DNA of 64,000 nucleotides. It comes from Bacteroidaceae bacterium (lineage in GTDB: Bacteria > Bacteroidota > Bacteroidia > Bacteroidales > Bacteroidaceae). This document shows positions 53,093 through 62,795 of this stretch, in pieces; positions within the stretch are counted from its first letter, which is position 1, and each line of letters starts with the position of its first letter. The position numbers were made by a program, and so were the translations under genes. The notes beneath the pieces are model-generated. The model was not told where the DNA came from. It saw only the letters and a list, made by a program, of their open reading frames with translations, and made no database searches. The stretch covers positions 1-64,000 of the forward strand of contig JAKSJD010000007.1 in assembly GCA_024398435.1 (NCBI GenBank), given 5' to 3'.

Positions 53093-54340
53093 ATGGCAAT
53101 CATCAAACCATTCCGTGGCATACGTCCACCAAAGAACTTGGTAGAACAAGTAGAAAGCCGTCCTTACGATGTGCTTGATTCTGACGAAGCACGTGCAGAA
53201 GCTGCCGGCAACGAAAAGTCACTCTACCATATTATCAAACCAGAAATCAACTTCCCTGAGGGAACAAGCGAATACGACCCACGCGTATACGAAAGCGCAG
53301 CAGAGCATTTCCAAATGTTCCAGGATAAGGGTTGGCTCGTTCAAGACGATAAGGAACAGTACTATATCTATGCTCAGACAATGAATGGCAAGACACAGTA
53401 CGGCCTTGTAGTCGGAGCCTATGTAGGCGACTATCTCAACGGTGTAATCAAGAAGCACGAACTCACTAGAGCCGACAAGGAAGAAGACCGCATGAAGCAT
53501 GTTCGCGTCAACAATGCCAACATCGAACCTGTATTCTTTGCATACCCTGACAATGAGGCTCTTCTTCAACTTATTGCTCGCTATGCTCAGACAGAACCTG
53601 AGTACGACTTCATTGCTCCTATCGATGGATTCGGACATAAGTTCTGGGTTGTAAGCAATGATGCCGATATCAAGCTCATTACGGAAGAATTTGCAAAGAT
53701 GCCAAGTCTTTATATCGCTGACGGTCATCATCGCAGTGCCGCTGCAGCACTCGTCGGAGCAGAGAAGGCTCGTCTCAACCCTAACCACAAGGGCGATGAG
53801 GAGTACAACTACTTCATGGCAGTTTGCTTCCCTGCAAGCCAACTCACTATTCTCGACTACAACCGTGTTGTACGCGACCTCAACGGAATGACTCCAGAGA
53901 CATTCCTTAAATCCCTTGCCGAAGATTTTGATGTTGAGCTCAAAGGCGAGGCAGAATATCGTCCACAACAGTTGCATGAGTTCTCGCTCTATCTCGAAGG
54001 CCAGTGGTACAGTCTCAAAGCAAAGCAAGGTACATTCGACGACAGCGATCCAATCGGCGTACTTGACGTAAGCATATCATCACGTCTTATCCTCGACAAG
54101 CGACTCGGAATCACCGACCTTCGCAAGTCGAATCGCATTGACTTCGTAGGAGGTCTTCGCGGTCTGGGCGAACTGAAGCGTCGCGTAGATAATGGTGAGA
54201 TGAAGATGGCACTGGCACTCTATCCTGTCAGCATGAAACAAATCATCGACATTGCCGATTCTGGCAATATCATGCCACCAAAGGCTACATGGTTTGAACC
54301 AAAACTTCGCAGCGGACTTATCATCCACAAACTCAGTTAA
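53093..54340 (+). CDS. DUF1015 family protein
   Basis: 415 residues. It starts AIIKPFRGIRPPKNLVEQV, the family N-terminus, and has SRPYDVLDSDEARAEAAGN and the conserved IADGHHRSAAAA (about 219-230). Assigned to DUF1015. Genes of this family commonly sit beside serA and serC, suggesting a role linked to serine, but no reaction is known to me. Translation is coupled to the next gene (TAATG overlap). The ATG at 53093 is preferred to an earlier in-frame start within the hairpin. Confidence 0.88.
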   Translation: MAIIKPFRGIRPPKNLVEQVESRPYDVLDSDEARAEAAGNEKSLYHIIKPEINFPEGTSEYDPRVYESAAEHFQMFQDKGWLVQDDKEQYYIYAQTMNGKTQYGLVVGAYVGDYLNGVIKKHELTRADKEEDRMKHVRVNNANIEPVFFAYPDNEALLQLIARYAQTEPEYDFIAPIDGFGHKFWVVSNDADIKLITEEFAKMPSLYIADGHHRSAAAALVGAEKARLNPNHKGDEEYNYFMAVCFPASQLTILDYNRVVRDLNGMTPETFLKSLAEDFDVELKGEAEYRPQQLHEFSLYLEGQWYSLKAKQGTFDDSDPIGVLDVSISSRLILDKRLGITDLRKSNRIDFVGGLRGLGELKRRVDNGEMKMALALYPVSMKQIIDIADSGNIMPPKATWFEPKLRSGLIIHKLS

Positions 54341-54936
54341 TGTCAGATACATACAAAACCATAAAAGCAAAGGCAGAAGGAACTTACACCGAAAAGCGTA
54401 GTAAGTTTCTTGCCTTTGCTTTTCCTGTCAAGAATGTAGAAGAGATTAAGGCACACATAGCCGACATAAGCAAGCAATACTACGATGCCCGTCATGCTTG
54501 TTATGCTTACATGCTGGGGCCGGACCGAGAAGTGTTTCGTGCCAACGATAATGGCGAACCCTCTGGTACTGCCGGCAAGCCAATCCTCGGACAAATCAAC
54601 AGTAACGAACTGACTGATATTCTTATTGTTGTTGTCCGCTATTTTGGAGGTATCAAGCTCGGCACGAGCGGACTTATAGTAGCCTATCGTCAGGCAGCAA
54701 TTGAAGCACTTGCCAACGCCGAAATCATAGAGAAGACTGTAGATGACGACATTACCATCCGCTATGAGTTCACCCAGATGAACGGAGTAATGAAAGTCGT
54801 GAAAGACCTTAATCCTCAAATTGTCAATCAGGAGTTTGACATGGATTGCAGCATGACCCTTCGCATCCGCCGAAGCCTAATGTCACAGCTTAGGGAACGA
54901 CTGCTAAAAGTCGATTCCGTGAGTATCGCAGAATAA
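54340..54936 (+). CDS. YigZ/IMPACT family protein
   Basis: 198 residues. The N-terminal UPF0029 domain (about 1-120) contains EKRSKFLAFAF, ARHACYAYMLG, NDNGEPSGTAGKPIL and VVVRYFGGIKLGTSGLI, all family signatures. A C-terminal ferredoxin-like domain follows. Related to yeast IMPACT, a translation control factor; the bacterial role is unknown. Its start overlaps the DUF1015 stop by one base. Confidence 0.9.
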   Translation: MSDTYKTIKAKAEGTYTEKRSKFLAFAFPVKNVEEIKAHIADISKQYYDARHACYAYMLGPDREVFRANDNGEPSGTAGKPILGQINSNELTDILIVVVRYFGGIKLGTSGLIVAYRQAAIEALANAEIIEKTVDDDITIRYEFTQMNGVMKVVKDLNPQIVNQEFDMDCSMTLRIRRSLMSQLRERLLKVDSVSIAE

Positions 54937-55024
54937 TCATCAGTTCCCTTATTGAGATAAATATCAAAAACAGGGACTAAAAGGAAATTAATACTTATCA
55001 ACATTACTAACTCAAGCTTAAATC

Positions 55025-56491
55025 ATGAAAACAAAACAAGTAATTTCAGCACTCGTTCTTGTGTACGGATGTTTTATTTCATCAAATGCACAGCAAGTTG
55101 GTCCGTTCATTTCTAACCAAAGTACAATTGCCACCACTGTATATGGCAAGGTTCAAGGTTATCTCGATGGTGACATCTACACCTTTAAAGGCATTCAATA
55201 TGCTGAAGCCGATAGATTTATGCCACCTACAGATCCAAAGCCATTCGATGGTGTTCACATGTGTAGAGTCTATGGTCCGAAAGCCCCTCAAAGCGAAACA
55301 CTTCGTTTCAATGGTTATCCTCAAAGCGATTATGATTTCGGATTCCAGTTCAAACTTGAGCCAATGGACGAAGCCCGCTGTCTTGTCCTCAACGTATGGA
55401 CGAAAGGCTTAAACGACGGGAAAAAGCGCCCCGTGTTCGTATGGTTTCATGGAGGAGGCTTTGCTACTGGTTCTGCAATCGACCTTCCATGCTATGAAGG
55501 ACGTGCTTTAGCAGAAAAAGGCGACATCGTAGTTGTAACAGTCAATCACCGCCTCAATGTTCTTGGCTATTTCGACATGTCTGGCCTTGGAGGCAGATTT
55601 GCAGAATCTGCAAACCTTGGAATGCAGGATTTGGTGAAGTCATTAGAATGGATACATAAGAATATCGTGAATTTCGGAGGCGACCCTAACTGTGTCACAA
55701 TAGCAGGTCAATCGGGCGGAGGCGGAAAGGTATCCACCGTCATGATGATGCCTTCAGCAAAAGGTTTGTTCCACAGAGCCATTGTACAAAGCGGTTCGTT
55801 CACTTCTTATGGAACTAATGAGAATTCCAAGCTTTATGCACAAGCCTTGCTCGACGAATTAGGATTGCGTGCAAACGATGCAGCCGGTCTCAATGCCGTA
55901 CCATACGACAGATTGGTGGAGGCTATCAACAAAAGCAGTCGAATCGTCAATGCCACACTTCAGGCACAGGGAAAGCGTGGAGGCGGAGGCCAGGGGCCGG
56001 TTATCGACGGCAAATATGTAGTGGCTCCAGGATTCGACGTATCTGCACCTGAGGTTAGTAAGGATATTCCGATGATTATAGGTTCCAACTTCAACGAATT
56101 CGACTTCACAACAGGCCGCGAAGACAGAATGTTCCGCGACGGAGCAATACGTCAAGCTACTGTGAAGGCAGAACAGAACGGAGCTCCAGTGTATATGTAT
56201 ATGTTCAACTGGAAGCCTGTAGGCAACACACTTGGAGCATGCCACGGCATGGAACTCGCATTCATGTTCAACAACATTGCCTTACAGCCAGAAATGAACG
56301 GAGCTACAAAGGAAGCCTATGCTCTTGCCGATAAAATGAGTTCGGCTTGGATTAATTTCATCAAGACAGGAAATCCTAATACAAAGGGACTGCCAGAATG
56401 GAAGCCTTTCAACTCAAACGAAAAGGCAACTATGATATTCGACAATAAGAGTTATCTCCGAACTTCGAGCATATCAGACATAAAGAAATAG
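55025..56491 (+). CDS. Secreted type B carboxylesterase
   Basis: 488 residues. Signal peptide LVLVYGCFISSNAQ (about 11-24). The alpha/beta hydrolase core has the oxyanion hole VWFHGGGFATGS (about 140-151) and the nucleophile elbow TIAGQSGGGG (Ser about 230), with the catalytic His probably in GACHGMELAF (about 402-411). It probably acts in the periplasm on an ester of plant cell wall, lipid or drug-like compounds; substrate unknown. It is a single gene, ending at a shared bidirectional terminator. Confidence 0.88.
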   Translation: MKTKQVISALVLVYGCFISSNAQQVGPFISNQSTIATTVYGKVQGYLDGDIYTFKGIQYAEADRFMPPTDPKPFDGVHMCRVYGPKAPQSETLRFNGYPQSDYDFGFQFKLEPMDEARCLVLNVWTKGLNDGKKRPVFVWFHGGGFATGSAIDLPCYEGRALAEKGDIVVVTVNHRLNVLGYFDMSGLGGRFAESANLGMQDLVKSLEWIHKNIVNFGGDPNCVTIAGQSGGGGKVSTVMMMPSAKGLFHRAIVQSGSFTSYGTNENSKLYAQALLDELGLRANDAAGLNAVPYDRLVEAINKSSRIVNATLQAQGKRGGGGQGPVIDGKYVVAPGFDVSAPEVSKDIPMIIGSNFNEFDFTTGREDRMFRDGAIRQATVKAEQNGAPVYMYMFNWKPVGNTLGACHGMELAFMFNNIALQPEMNGATKEAYALADKMSSAWINFIKTGNPNTKGLPEWKPFNSNEKATMIFDNKSYLRTSSISDIKK

Positions 56492-56524
56492 GAAACTTTG
56501 TATCTATAGCTCTCAGTTTTGGGC

Positions 56525-56566
56525 AAAATAATTCCCCCTTTATGAAAAATAGAGGGGGATTATTTT
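56525..56566. terminator. Bidirectional terminator between the esterase and nnr
   Basis: The stem AAAATAATTCCCCCT / AGGGGGATTATTTT has one bulged base and A/T-rich ends on both strands. Confidence 0.75.
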
Positions 56567-56569
56567 ATT

Positions 56570-58087
56570 CTATTTATTGATTTGCTTGAAAGCTTCGGGA
56601 AGAGATTCTATTATATCCGAAGCAATCATACCCTCAAGCGAAAGGCGTTCGGCTGCGATATCGCCAGCCAATCCATGCACGTATGTTCCGAGCAATACAG
56701 TGTGGAGATGAGGATAATCCTGAGCAAGCAATGCAAGGAGGATGCCTGTGAGCACATCACCACTACCTGCAGTCGACATGCCCGGATTGCCTGTAGGGTT
56801 GAAATATACGTTGCCCTCCGGAGTGACGATGGCCGAGTCGGCACCTTTTATTATCACATAAAGGCGGTTGGTCATAGCATACTTTCTGGTGCGTTCCAGT
56901 TCTTCGTAGCTACCGTTTGTCAATCCAATCAGTCCTCTAAGTTCTTTCTTGTGAGGCGTGAGGATCGTCTCCTGAGGCAATTGGCCAATGCGGTTGGCAT
57001 ACTGCGCCACGATATTGATGGCATCGGCATCGAGCACGAGCAGTCCGCCACTGTACTGAATCTGACTTGCAAGAGCCTTGGCTGTCTGTTCGTCGGTACC
57101 GATTCCAGGACCGATGGCTACGGCATCGTATTGAGAAGTCTCGAAAGGAGTGGCAAACTTGTCGCTACCAATTTCAGCATCAACGATAGCCTCTGGAATG
57201 GAAATCTGCAGAGGCAACAGATTGGATTCAGGCGTGTGAACAGTCAGTTTGCCTGCCCCACTCCTCATGCAAGCCCTTGATGCGAGGATGGCAGCACCTG
57301 CCATACCTTTCTTTCCCGAAATGAGCAAGGCATGTCCAAACGTACCCTTGTGGGAATGGCGCGGACGCTTGCGTATCATATCGTGTATGTCGGTAGGTTC
57401 GATGATGAAGTAAGGTGTGGCCGAAATCTCGTTTTGTGGATCAATAAGGCCTATATCAAGTACTTCCACCTTGCCGAGATATTGTTCGTTCTCAGCAAAC
57501 ATAAAAGCCAGTTTTGTAGAATGGAAAGTGAAAGTATAGTCAGCCCTAACGATGTTGGCCATATTGTTCTCTCGATTGTCCTCTGTCATCAGTCCTGACG
57601 GAACATCTATAGCCACCACAGCCTGAGCGGTCGAAGCATTGATATATTTCACGACTGAAGCGAAGCCACCCATGAGCGGACGCGAGAGGCCCGTACCGAA
57701 GAGGCCATCAACTACGATAGTGTTGCTGCTGATAGTTGGAGGAACAAAGTCGGTAGTGATTTCGTGGTAGGAAATATTCTGAAGCCCATTCAGTCGGTTG
57801 CGATTGGCACTGCAATCAGGACTGAGCTTGTTTCCTATATTAAATAGGTAGACTGTCACCTTGAAGTCCTTTTGACTAAGTAGGCGAGCCACGGCAAGAG
57901 CATCTCCACCATTGTTGCCCGGACCTGCGAACACTAGGACAGGACTGTATTTGTCAAAGATATCTGCCATACGGGCAGCCACAAGTCGGGAGGCCCGTTC
58001 CATCAGTTCGAGCGATGATACGGGTTCGTTTTGGATGGTGTAAGCATCCACCTTGTGCAGTTGTTCCGATGTCAGTATCTTTTTCAT
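56570..58087 (-). CDS. nnr: Bifunctional NAD(P)H-hydrate epimerase/dehydratase
   Basis: 505 residues. The N-terminal YjeF epimerase domain (about 1-215) has FAGPGNNGGDALAVARLL (about 54-71) and DGLFGTGLSRP. The C-terminal ADP-dependent dehydratase domain (about 225-500), of ribokinase fold, has TPHKKELRGL and NPGMSTAGSGDVLTGILLAL. It repairs hydrated NADH and NADPH in the cytoplasm. It lies 3 bp after asnA on the same strand; the two are cotranscribed. Confidence 0.94.
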   Translation of the reverse strand: MKKILTSEQLHKVDAYTIQNEPVSSLELMERASRLVAARMADIFDKYSPVLVFAGPGNNGGDALAVARLLSQKDFKVTVYLFNIGNKLSPDCSANRNRLNGLQNISYHEITTDFVPPTISSNTIVVDGLFGTGLSRPLMGGFASVVKYINASTAQAVVAIDVPSGLMTEDNRENNMANIVRADYTFTFHSTKLAFMFAENEQYLGKVEVLDIGLIDPQNEISATPYFIIEPTDIHDMIRKRPRHSHKGTFGHALLISGKKGMAGAAILASRACMRSGAGKLTVHTPESNLLPLQISIPEAIVDAEIGSDKFATPFETSQYDAVAIGPGIGTDEQTAKALASQIQYSGGLLVLDADAINIVAQYANRIGQLPQETILTPHKKELRGLIGLTNGSYEELERTRKYAMTNRLYVIIKGADSAIVTPEGNVYFNPTGNPGMSTAGSGDVLTGILLALLAQDYPHLHTVLLGTYVHGLAGDIAAERLSLEGMIASDIIESLPEAFKQINK

Positions 58088-58090
58088 ATC

Positions 58091-59128
58091 TTATATCAAT
58101 GGCATTCCATATTCAGCACATTCGCGACGCATCTGCTCAGGCCAGATGCTGGCTTGAATTTCACCTATGTGAGCCTTCTGGAGCAGAATCATACACAAGC
58201 GGCTCTGGCCTATACCTCCACCAACGGAAAGTGGCAATTCGCCAGCAAGCAACTTCTTATGGAAGAAAAGGTTGCGTCGCTCGTCCTTACCGGTGATGCG
58301 GAGCTGATAGTCGAGTGCGTCCTCATCGACACGGATACCCATACTGCTGAGTTCCACTGCCCTACCAAGCACAGGATACCAAATCATGATATCACCGTTC
58401 AGACCCTTGAAGCCTTCACTGTTAGGTGTAGTCCAGTCATCATAGTCGGGAGCACGGAGGTCGTGAGGTTCTCCGTTTGAGAGTTTGCCACCTATGCCCA
58501 TGATAAATACGGCTCCATAAGTGCGGCATATTTCGTCCTCACGCTCTTTTGGCGAGAGATTTGGATAGAGTCGGAGAAGTTCCTCTGCATGGATAAAGTG
58601 GATTTTATCGGGAAGGAACGGAGTGAGTTGGGTAAAATGCTCACAAACAAGATATTCGGTGCGAAGAATGGCACTGTAGATATTGTTGACCACATCTTTC
58701 AAGAAGTCGATATTGCGGTCACCCTTGTTGATAGTGCGTTCCCAGTCCCATTGGTCAACGTAGAGCGAATGGAGATTGTCGAGTTCCTCGTCGCCTCTGA
58801 CGGCGTTCATATCCGTATAGAGTCCGAAACCAGGTTTAATGTCGTATTCGCCGAGCATCATACGTTTCCATTTTGCCAACGAATGAACTACTTCAGCCAC
58901 CTGGTCGTTCATATCCTTAATTGGGAACGATACAGGGCGTTCCACGCCACTCAAGTCGTCGTTCAATCCGAGTCCCTTCAGCACGAAGAGCGGAGCCGTA
59001 ACGCGTCGCAGGCGAAGCGCTGTGGAGAGGTTCGACTGGAAGAAATCCTTGATTAGCTTGATACCCTGTTCGGTTTCGAGTGGGTTAATCTGTTGTTTAT
59101 AGCCTTCCGGCTTAATCAGTTTGCTCAT
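58091..59128 (-). CDS. asnA: Aspartate-ammonia ligase (asparagine synthetase A)
   Basis: 345 residues. N-terminal IKPEGYKQQINPLETEQGIK, and VTAPLFVLKGLGLNDDLSGV and GGGIGQSRLCMILLQKAHIG as class II synthetase-like motifs. It makes asparagine from aspartate, ammonia and ATP. A minus-strand -7 box TACCTTTG is at 59153-59160, 24 bases upstream. Followed directly by nnr. Confidence 0.96.
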   Translation of the reverse strand: MSKLIKPEGYKQQINPLETEQGIKLIKDFFQSNLSTALRLRRVTAPLFVLKGLGLNDDLSGVERPVSFPIKDMNDQVAEVVHSLAKWKRMMLGEYDIKPGFGLYTDMNAVRGDEELDNLHSLYVDQWDWERTINKGDRNIDFLKDVVNNIYSAILRTEYLVCEHFTQLTPFLPDKIHFIHAEELLRLYPNLSPKEREDEICRTYGAVFIMGIGGKLSNGEPHDLRAPDYDDWTTPNSEGFKGLNGDIMIWYPVLGRAVELSSMGIRVDEDALDYQLRITGKDERRNLFFHKKLLAGELPLSVGGGIGQSRLCMILLQKAHIGEIQASIWPEQMRRECAEYGMPLI

Positions 59129-59401
59129 TGTCTTTATTTTGTTTTGTGGCTACAAAGGTAACTAAAATTTGCGAAACAGAAAACTTTTTTGCAACTTTGT
59201 TGCAGTTAACAGTTTATAGTTTGTCGTTTAACGAGATTTTCTTTAGTTTTCCATCATTCATCTTGTAATCATTCATTCATTTTCATTTGAATCTCGAATC
59301 CATGCGTCAAAACTAAAAGTAAGTCGATTCTTTGGCTTGTAAGGCAGTTTCAAATTTCAATTTCTATTGCTCGAAAACCTAAAATTCCCTGCTTCAAACT
59401 T

Positions 59402-59490
59402 AAATCAGCGTCGCCGTTTAATTAAATTACGTCGCCGTTTAATTAGGTTACGTACGCTGTTTAATTAAATTACGTCGCTGTTTTAATAAT
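59402..59490. repeat. 89-bp intergenic element, family A copy 3
   Basis: AAATCAG leader, then units of 21, 21 and 22 bp (from 59409, 59430, 59451) and the end CGTCGCTGTTTTAATAAT. It runs directly into a family F element, as at 274-409. It lies in the 647-bp gap between divergent asnA and the HerA-like gene. Besides these repeats I see the two genes' promoters and nothing else that looks functional in that gap. Confidence 0.88.
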
Positions 59491-59493
59491 ACA

Positions 59494-59538
59494 CCTATAG
59501 AAAACATAAAATATTCCTATCGAATTGTGGAAATATTT
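59494..59538. repeat. Family F element, copy 3
   Basis: Units of 22 (59494-59515) and 23 bp (59516-59538) beginning CCTATAGAAAACATAAAA and CCTATCGAATTG, ending AAATATTT before ATGG. It matches the layout of 365-409. Confidence 0.75.
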
Positions 59539-59716
59539 ATGGCTTTCGGAGGTCGTAGTCAGCATTCGACAAACTTCTTCTACAAATACACTTTCACCAC
59601 AATTGCAACGATTATCATCTTCAACATTAAAGTAATAGCCATTGTAACTACAAAGCATTTCGCGCGAAATGCAGACAAATCTTGTATAAGAATACAAGAA
59701 AAAGGAGAAAATGAGT

Positions 59717-59745
59717 TTGTATGTCGAAAATCTTTACTATCTTTG
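59717..59745 (+). promoter_or_regulatory. Promoter of the HerA-like gene
   Basis: TTG (59717-59719), N18, TATCTTTG (59738-59745), 30 bases before the ATG. Confidence 0.65.
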
Positions 59746-59775
59746 CACAAATATTAATTATCAAAACATAGATTC

Positions 59776-61362
59776 ATGTACACACAAGACAAGCAACTAT
59801 ACGTTGCACACGGACCTCAAGGACCTATTTCCATCTGCGGAAAGATGGCCAACCGTCACGGACTTATAGCTGGTGCCACGGGTACGGGCAAGACTGTCAC
59901 TCTGCAAGTGTTGGCAGAAAGTTTCTCACAAGCTGGTGTGCCTTGCTTCATGGCCGACATGAAAGGCGACCTCTCTGGTATCAGTCAAACTGGTACAATG
60001 AGTGGATTCATCGAGAAGAGATGCCAGGAATTCGGCATCGAGAATCCTCAGTTCGGCAGTTGTCCTGTATGTTTCTACGATGTATTCGGAGAAAAGGGAC
60101 ACCCTATGCGTACCACAATCTCCAACATGGGACCTGAACTCCTTGCACGTCTGCTCGACCTCAACGAAACACAGGCCGGTGTACTGAATATCGTGTTTAA
60201 GGTAGCTGACGAACGCGGGCTCCTTCTCATCGACATGAAGGACCTTCGCTCCATGCTCAACTACGTGGCCGACCACGCTTCAGAACTTACAAAGACTTAC
60301 GGAAATGTAGCTGCTCCAAGCGTAGGTGCCATCCAGCGCGCACTTCTCGCTCTCGAAAATCAAGGTGCAGAACAGTTCTTTGCCGAACCTTCATTCGATA
60401 TCATGGACCTGCTCCAATGCTCTGCTGATGGAAAGGGAATGATGAACGTGTTGGCTGCCGACAAACTGATGCTCAATCCAAAGCTCTATTCTTCGTTTCT
60501 CCTCTGGTTGCTCAGCGACTTATATGTTCAGCTTCCAGAAGTGGGCGACCTCGAACTCCCTCGCCTCATATTCTTCTTCGACGAGGCACACACTCTCTTC
60601 GACGACACTCCAAAGGCATTGGTCGACAAGATCGAACAGGTAGTACGACTCATCCGAAGCAAGGGCGTAGGTGTTTACTTCGTAACTCAAAATCCAACAG
60701 ACATACCAGATTCAGTGCTTGCACAATTGGGCAACAGAGTGCAGCATGCCCTTCGCGCCTTCACTCCAAAGGAACAGAAGAACGTACGCGCTGCTGCTGA
60801 AACATTCCGTGAGAACCCAAGTTTCAAGACCGAAGATGCTATCATGGAACTCGAGACAGGCGAAGCTCTTGTTTCGTTCCTCGACGAAAAGGGCACACCT
60901 GCAATGGTAGAACGTGCCAAGATTCTCTTCCCTCTCAGCCAAATCGGTGCAGTGACCGACCAGCAAAGAGACCTCACAATCAAGTCGTCGCGCATATTCG
61001 GCAAGTACGACAAGACTTTCGACCGTGAAAGTGCATTTGAAGTTCTCCTCGCAGAAAGTGAAGCCCAAATGCAAGCTCAGCAAAATGCCAAAGCTGCTGC
61101 CGAGCAAGCCAAGATAGATGCAAAGGCTCAGAAAGAGCAGGAAAAGGCAGAGAAGGGTTCGAAGAAGAAAGGAATCCTCGGAAGCGTACTCGGAGCCGTG
61201 ATCACAAGCGTAACAGCTGCACTCGGTACTCAGATAGCCAACAAGGTGACTGGTACGAAGAGCCGTTCGACACAATCTATCGGCAAGCAAGTGGCAAAAT
61301 CAGCCGTAAGCACAGCCACTCGCCAACTCTCACGCAGCATCCTCGGAAGCCTCATCAAATAA
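59776..61362 (+). CDS. HerA-like ATPase, DUF853 (YjgR) family
   Basis: 528 residues. Walker A GATGTGKT (about 33-40), Walker [15 protein letters not shown] (about 260-273) and a sensor-like [20 protein letters not shown] (about 297-316). A Lys/Ala/Gln-rich coiled coil (about 430-460) and a Ser/Thr/Arg tail follow. The family is an FtsK/HerA-type ring ATPase of unknown function, thought to translocate DNA or act with nucleases. No nuclease gene is beside it here. pheS follows after 57 bp. Confidence 0.9.
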   Translation: MYTQDKQLYVAHGPQGPISICGKMANRHGLIAGATGTGKTVTLQVLAESFSQAGVPCFMADMKGDLSGISQTGTMSGFIEKRCQEFGIENPQFGSCPVCFYDVFGEKGHPMRTTISNMGPELLARLLDLNETQAGVLNIVFKVADERGLLLIDMKDLRSMLNYVADHASELTKTYGNVAAPSVGAIQRALLALENQGAEQFFAEPSFDIMDLLQCSADGKGMMNVLAADKLMLNPKLYSSFLLWLLSDLYVQLPEVGDLELPRLIFFFDEAHTLFDDTPKALVDKIEQVVRLIRSKGVGVYFVTQNPTDIPDSVLAQLGNRVQHALRAFTPKEQKNVRAAAETFRENPSFKTEDAIMELETGEALVSFLDEKGTPAMVERAKILFPLSQIGAVTDQQRDLTIKSSRIFGKYDKTFDRESAFEVLLAESEAQMQAQQNAKAAAEQAKIDAKAQKEQEKAEKGSKKKGILGSVLGAVITSVTAALGTQIANKVTGTKSRSTQSIGKQVAKSAVSTATRQLSRSILGSLIK

Positions 61363-61419
61363 GAAAAGATTGACCATCACACTCAATAGAATATAAACAT
61401 ACAACAAACATAAATACAA

Positions 61420-62439
61420 ATGTTAGAGAAAATTCAAGCAATGCTTGCTGAAGTGGAAACCCTCGAGGCTCACAACGCTGACGAACTCGAAGCCCTCCGC
61501 ATCAAATATCTCAGCAAGAAAGGAAGTATCACTGCCCTCATGGCCGACTTCCGCAACGTACCCGCTGACCAAAAGAAGGAAGTAGGTATCAAGATTAACG
61601 AGTTGAAGACAAAGGCTACAGAAAAAATCAATGCCCTCAAGGCTGAATTCGAAACTGCCGACACTGACACCGACGACATCGATATCACTCGTACAGCATA
61701 TCCAATCGAACTTGGCACACGTCATCCACTCACAATCGTCAAGAACGAAATCATCGACATCTTCTCTCGTCTGGGCTTCTCATTGGCAGAAGGTCCCGAA
61801 GTAGAAGACGACTGGCACGTATTCGGTGCAATGAACTTTGCCGAAGACCACCCAGCACGCGATATGCAGGACACATTCTTCATCGAAAGCCATCCTGACG
61901 TAATTCTTCGCACTCACACAAGTTCGGTTCAGAGCCGCGTGATGGAACGCACCCAACCTCCTATCCGCATCATCTGCCCAGGACGCGTTTACCGCAACGA
62001 AGCTATCAGTGCACGCGCTCACTGCTTCTTCCACCAAGTAGAAGGTCTCTATGTAGATGAAAACGTAAGCTTCACCGACCTTAAGCAAGTACTCCTTCTC
62101 TTCGCTCGCGAAATGTTTGGCGAAAACACTCAGATACGTCTCCGTCCTTCTTACTTCCCATTCACCGAACCATCAGCAGAGATGGATATCAGTTGCAACA
62201 TCTGCGGCGGCGAAGGTTGTTCGTTCTGCAAACACACTGGATGGGTTGAAATCCTTGGATGTGGAATGGTAGACCCAGCAGTGCTCGAACTCAATGGTAT
62301 CGACAGCAAGAAATACAAGGGCTATGCCTTTGGTATGGGTGTTGAACGCATCACCAACCTGAAGTATCAGGTGAAGGACCTTCGTATGTTCAGCGAAAAC
62401 GACACTCGTTTCCTCAAAGAATTCGAAGCTGCCAATTAA
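61420..62439 (+). CDS. pheS: Phenylalanyl-tRNA synthetase alpha subunit
   Basis: 339 residues. N-terminal coiled coil (about 1-85, EALRIKYLSKKGSITALMAD). Class II catalytic core has GTRHPLTIVKNEI, FHQVEGLYVDENVSFTDLK (motif 2 loop region) and YAFGMGVERI (motif 3). Four cysteines in ISCNICGGEGCSFCKHTGW (about 257-275) may bind zinc, as in many bacterial PheS. It charges tRNA-Phe with PheT, which is not adjacent here, so the two subunits are encoded apart. Confidence 0.96.
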   Translation: MLEKIQAMLAEVETLEAHNADELEALRIKYLSKKGSITALMADFRNVPADQKKEVGIKINELKTKATEKINALKAEFETADTDTDDIDITRTAYPIELGTRHPLTIVKNEIIDIFSRLGFSLAEGPEVEDDWHVFGAMNFAEDHPARDMQDTFFIESHPDVILRTHTSSVQSRVMERTQPPIRIICPGRVYRNEAISARAHCFFHQVEGLYVDENVSFTDLKQVLLLFAREMFGENTQIRLRPSYFPFTEPSAEMDISCNICGGEGCSFCKHTGWVEILGCGMVDPAVLELNGIDSKKYKGYAFGMGVERITNLKYQVKDLRMFSENDTRFLKEFEAAN

Positions 62440-62466
62440 CAGAACATTTCCCCACTCTATCATATC

Positions 62467-62503
62467 ATCAGCATTGACACAACAACGTCAGTGCTGATTT
62501 TTT
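62467..62503 (+). terminator. pheS terminator
   Basis: The stem ATCAGCATTGAC / GTCAGTGCTGAT (one G-T pair) is followed by TTTTTT. Confidence 0.8.
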
Positions 62504-62587
62504 ATTCATTTTGGCTTCAAATGCCATATGATTTGTGGGTAAAACAAAGAAAACTAAAAAAAAGTTCAAAAAAAATTGGTAAAAGTT

Positions 62588-62617
62588 TTGGTAGTAACAA
62601 AAAATGTTGTACCTTTG
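62588..62617 (+). promoter_or_regulatory. Promoter of tRNA-Asp
   Basis: TTG (62588-62590), exactly 19 bases, TACCTTTG (62610-62617), 30 bases before the tRNA. Confidence 0.75.
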
Positions 62618-62647
62618 CACTCGCAATTCGGAAATGAGTCGCAAAAA

Positions 62648-62721
62648 GGTGTGTTAGTTCAGTAGGTTAGAATACCTGCCTGTCACGCAGGGGGTCACGA
62701 GTTCGAGTCTCGTACACACCG
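62648..62721 (+). tRNA. tRNA-Asp(GTC)
   Basis: 74 nt. Acceptor GGTGTGT / ACACACC, anticodon stem CCTGC / GCAGG around CTGTCAC (anticodon GTC), T loop GAGTTCGAGTCTC, discriminator G at 62721. No encoded CCA. In the 62440-62795 gap it is the only gene, flanked by the promoter and a terminator. Confidence 0.95.
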
Positions 62722-62731
62722 CAAAGAAGAT

Positions 62732-62763
62732 GAGGAAGCAGACGTTTCCTCTTTTCTTTTTTT
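62732..62763 (+). terminator. Terminator of tRNA-Asp
   Basis: The stem GAGGAA / TTCCTC is followed by a long T-rich run. It separates the tRNA from umuD. Confidence 0.7.
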
Positions 62764-62795
62764 AGTACCTAACCATTTTTTCAAAACACCCAAAC

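Noticed and set aside
59527-59757. ORF of 76 codons before the HerA-like gene
   Set aside because: It contains the promoter of that gene (59717-59745) and part of family F.
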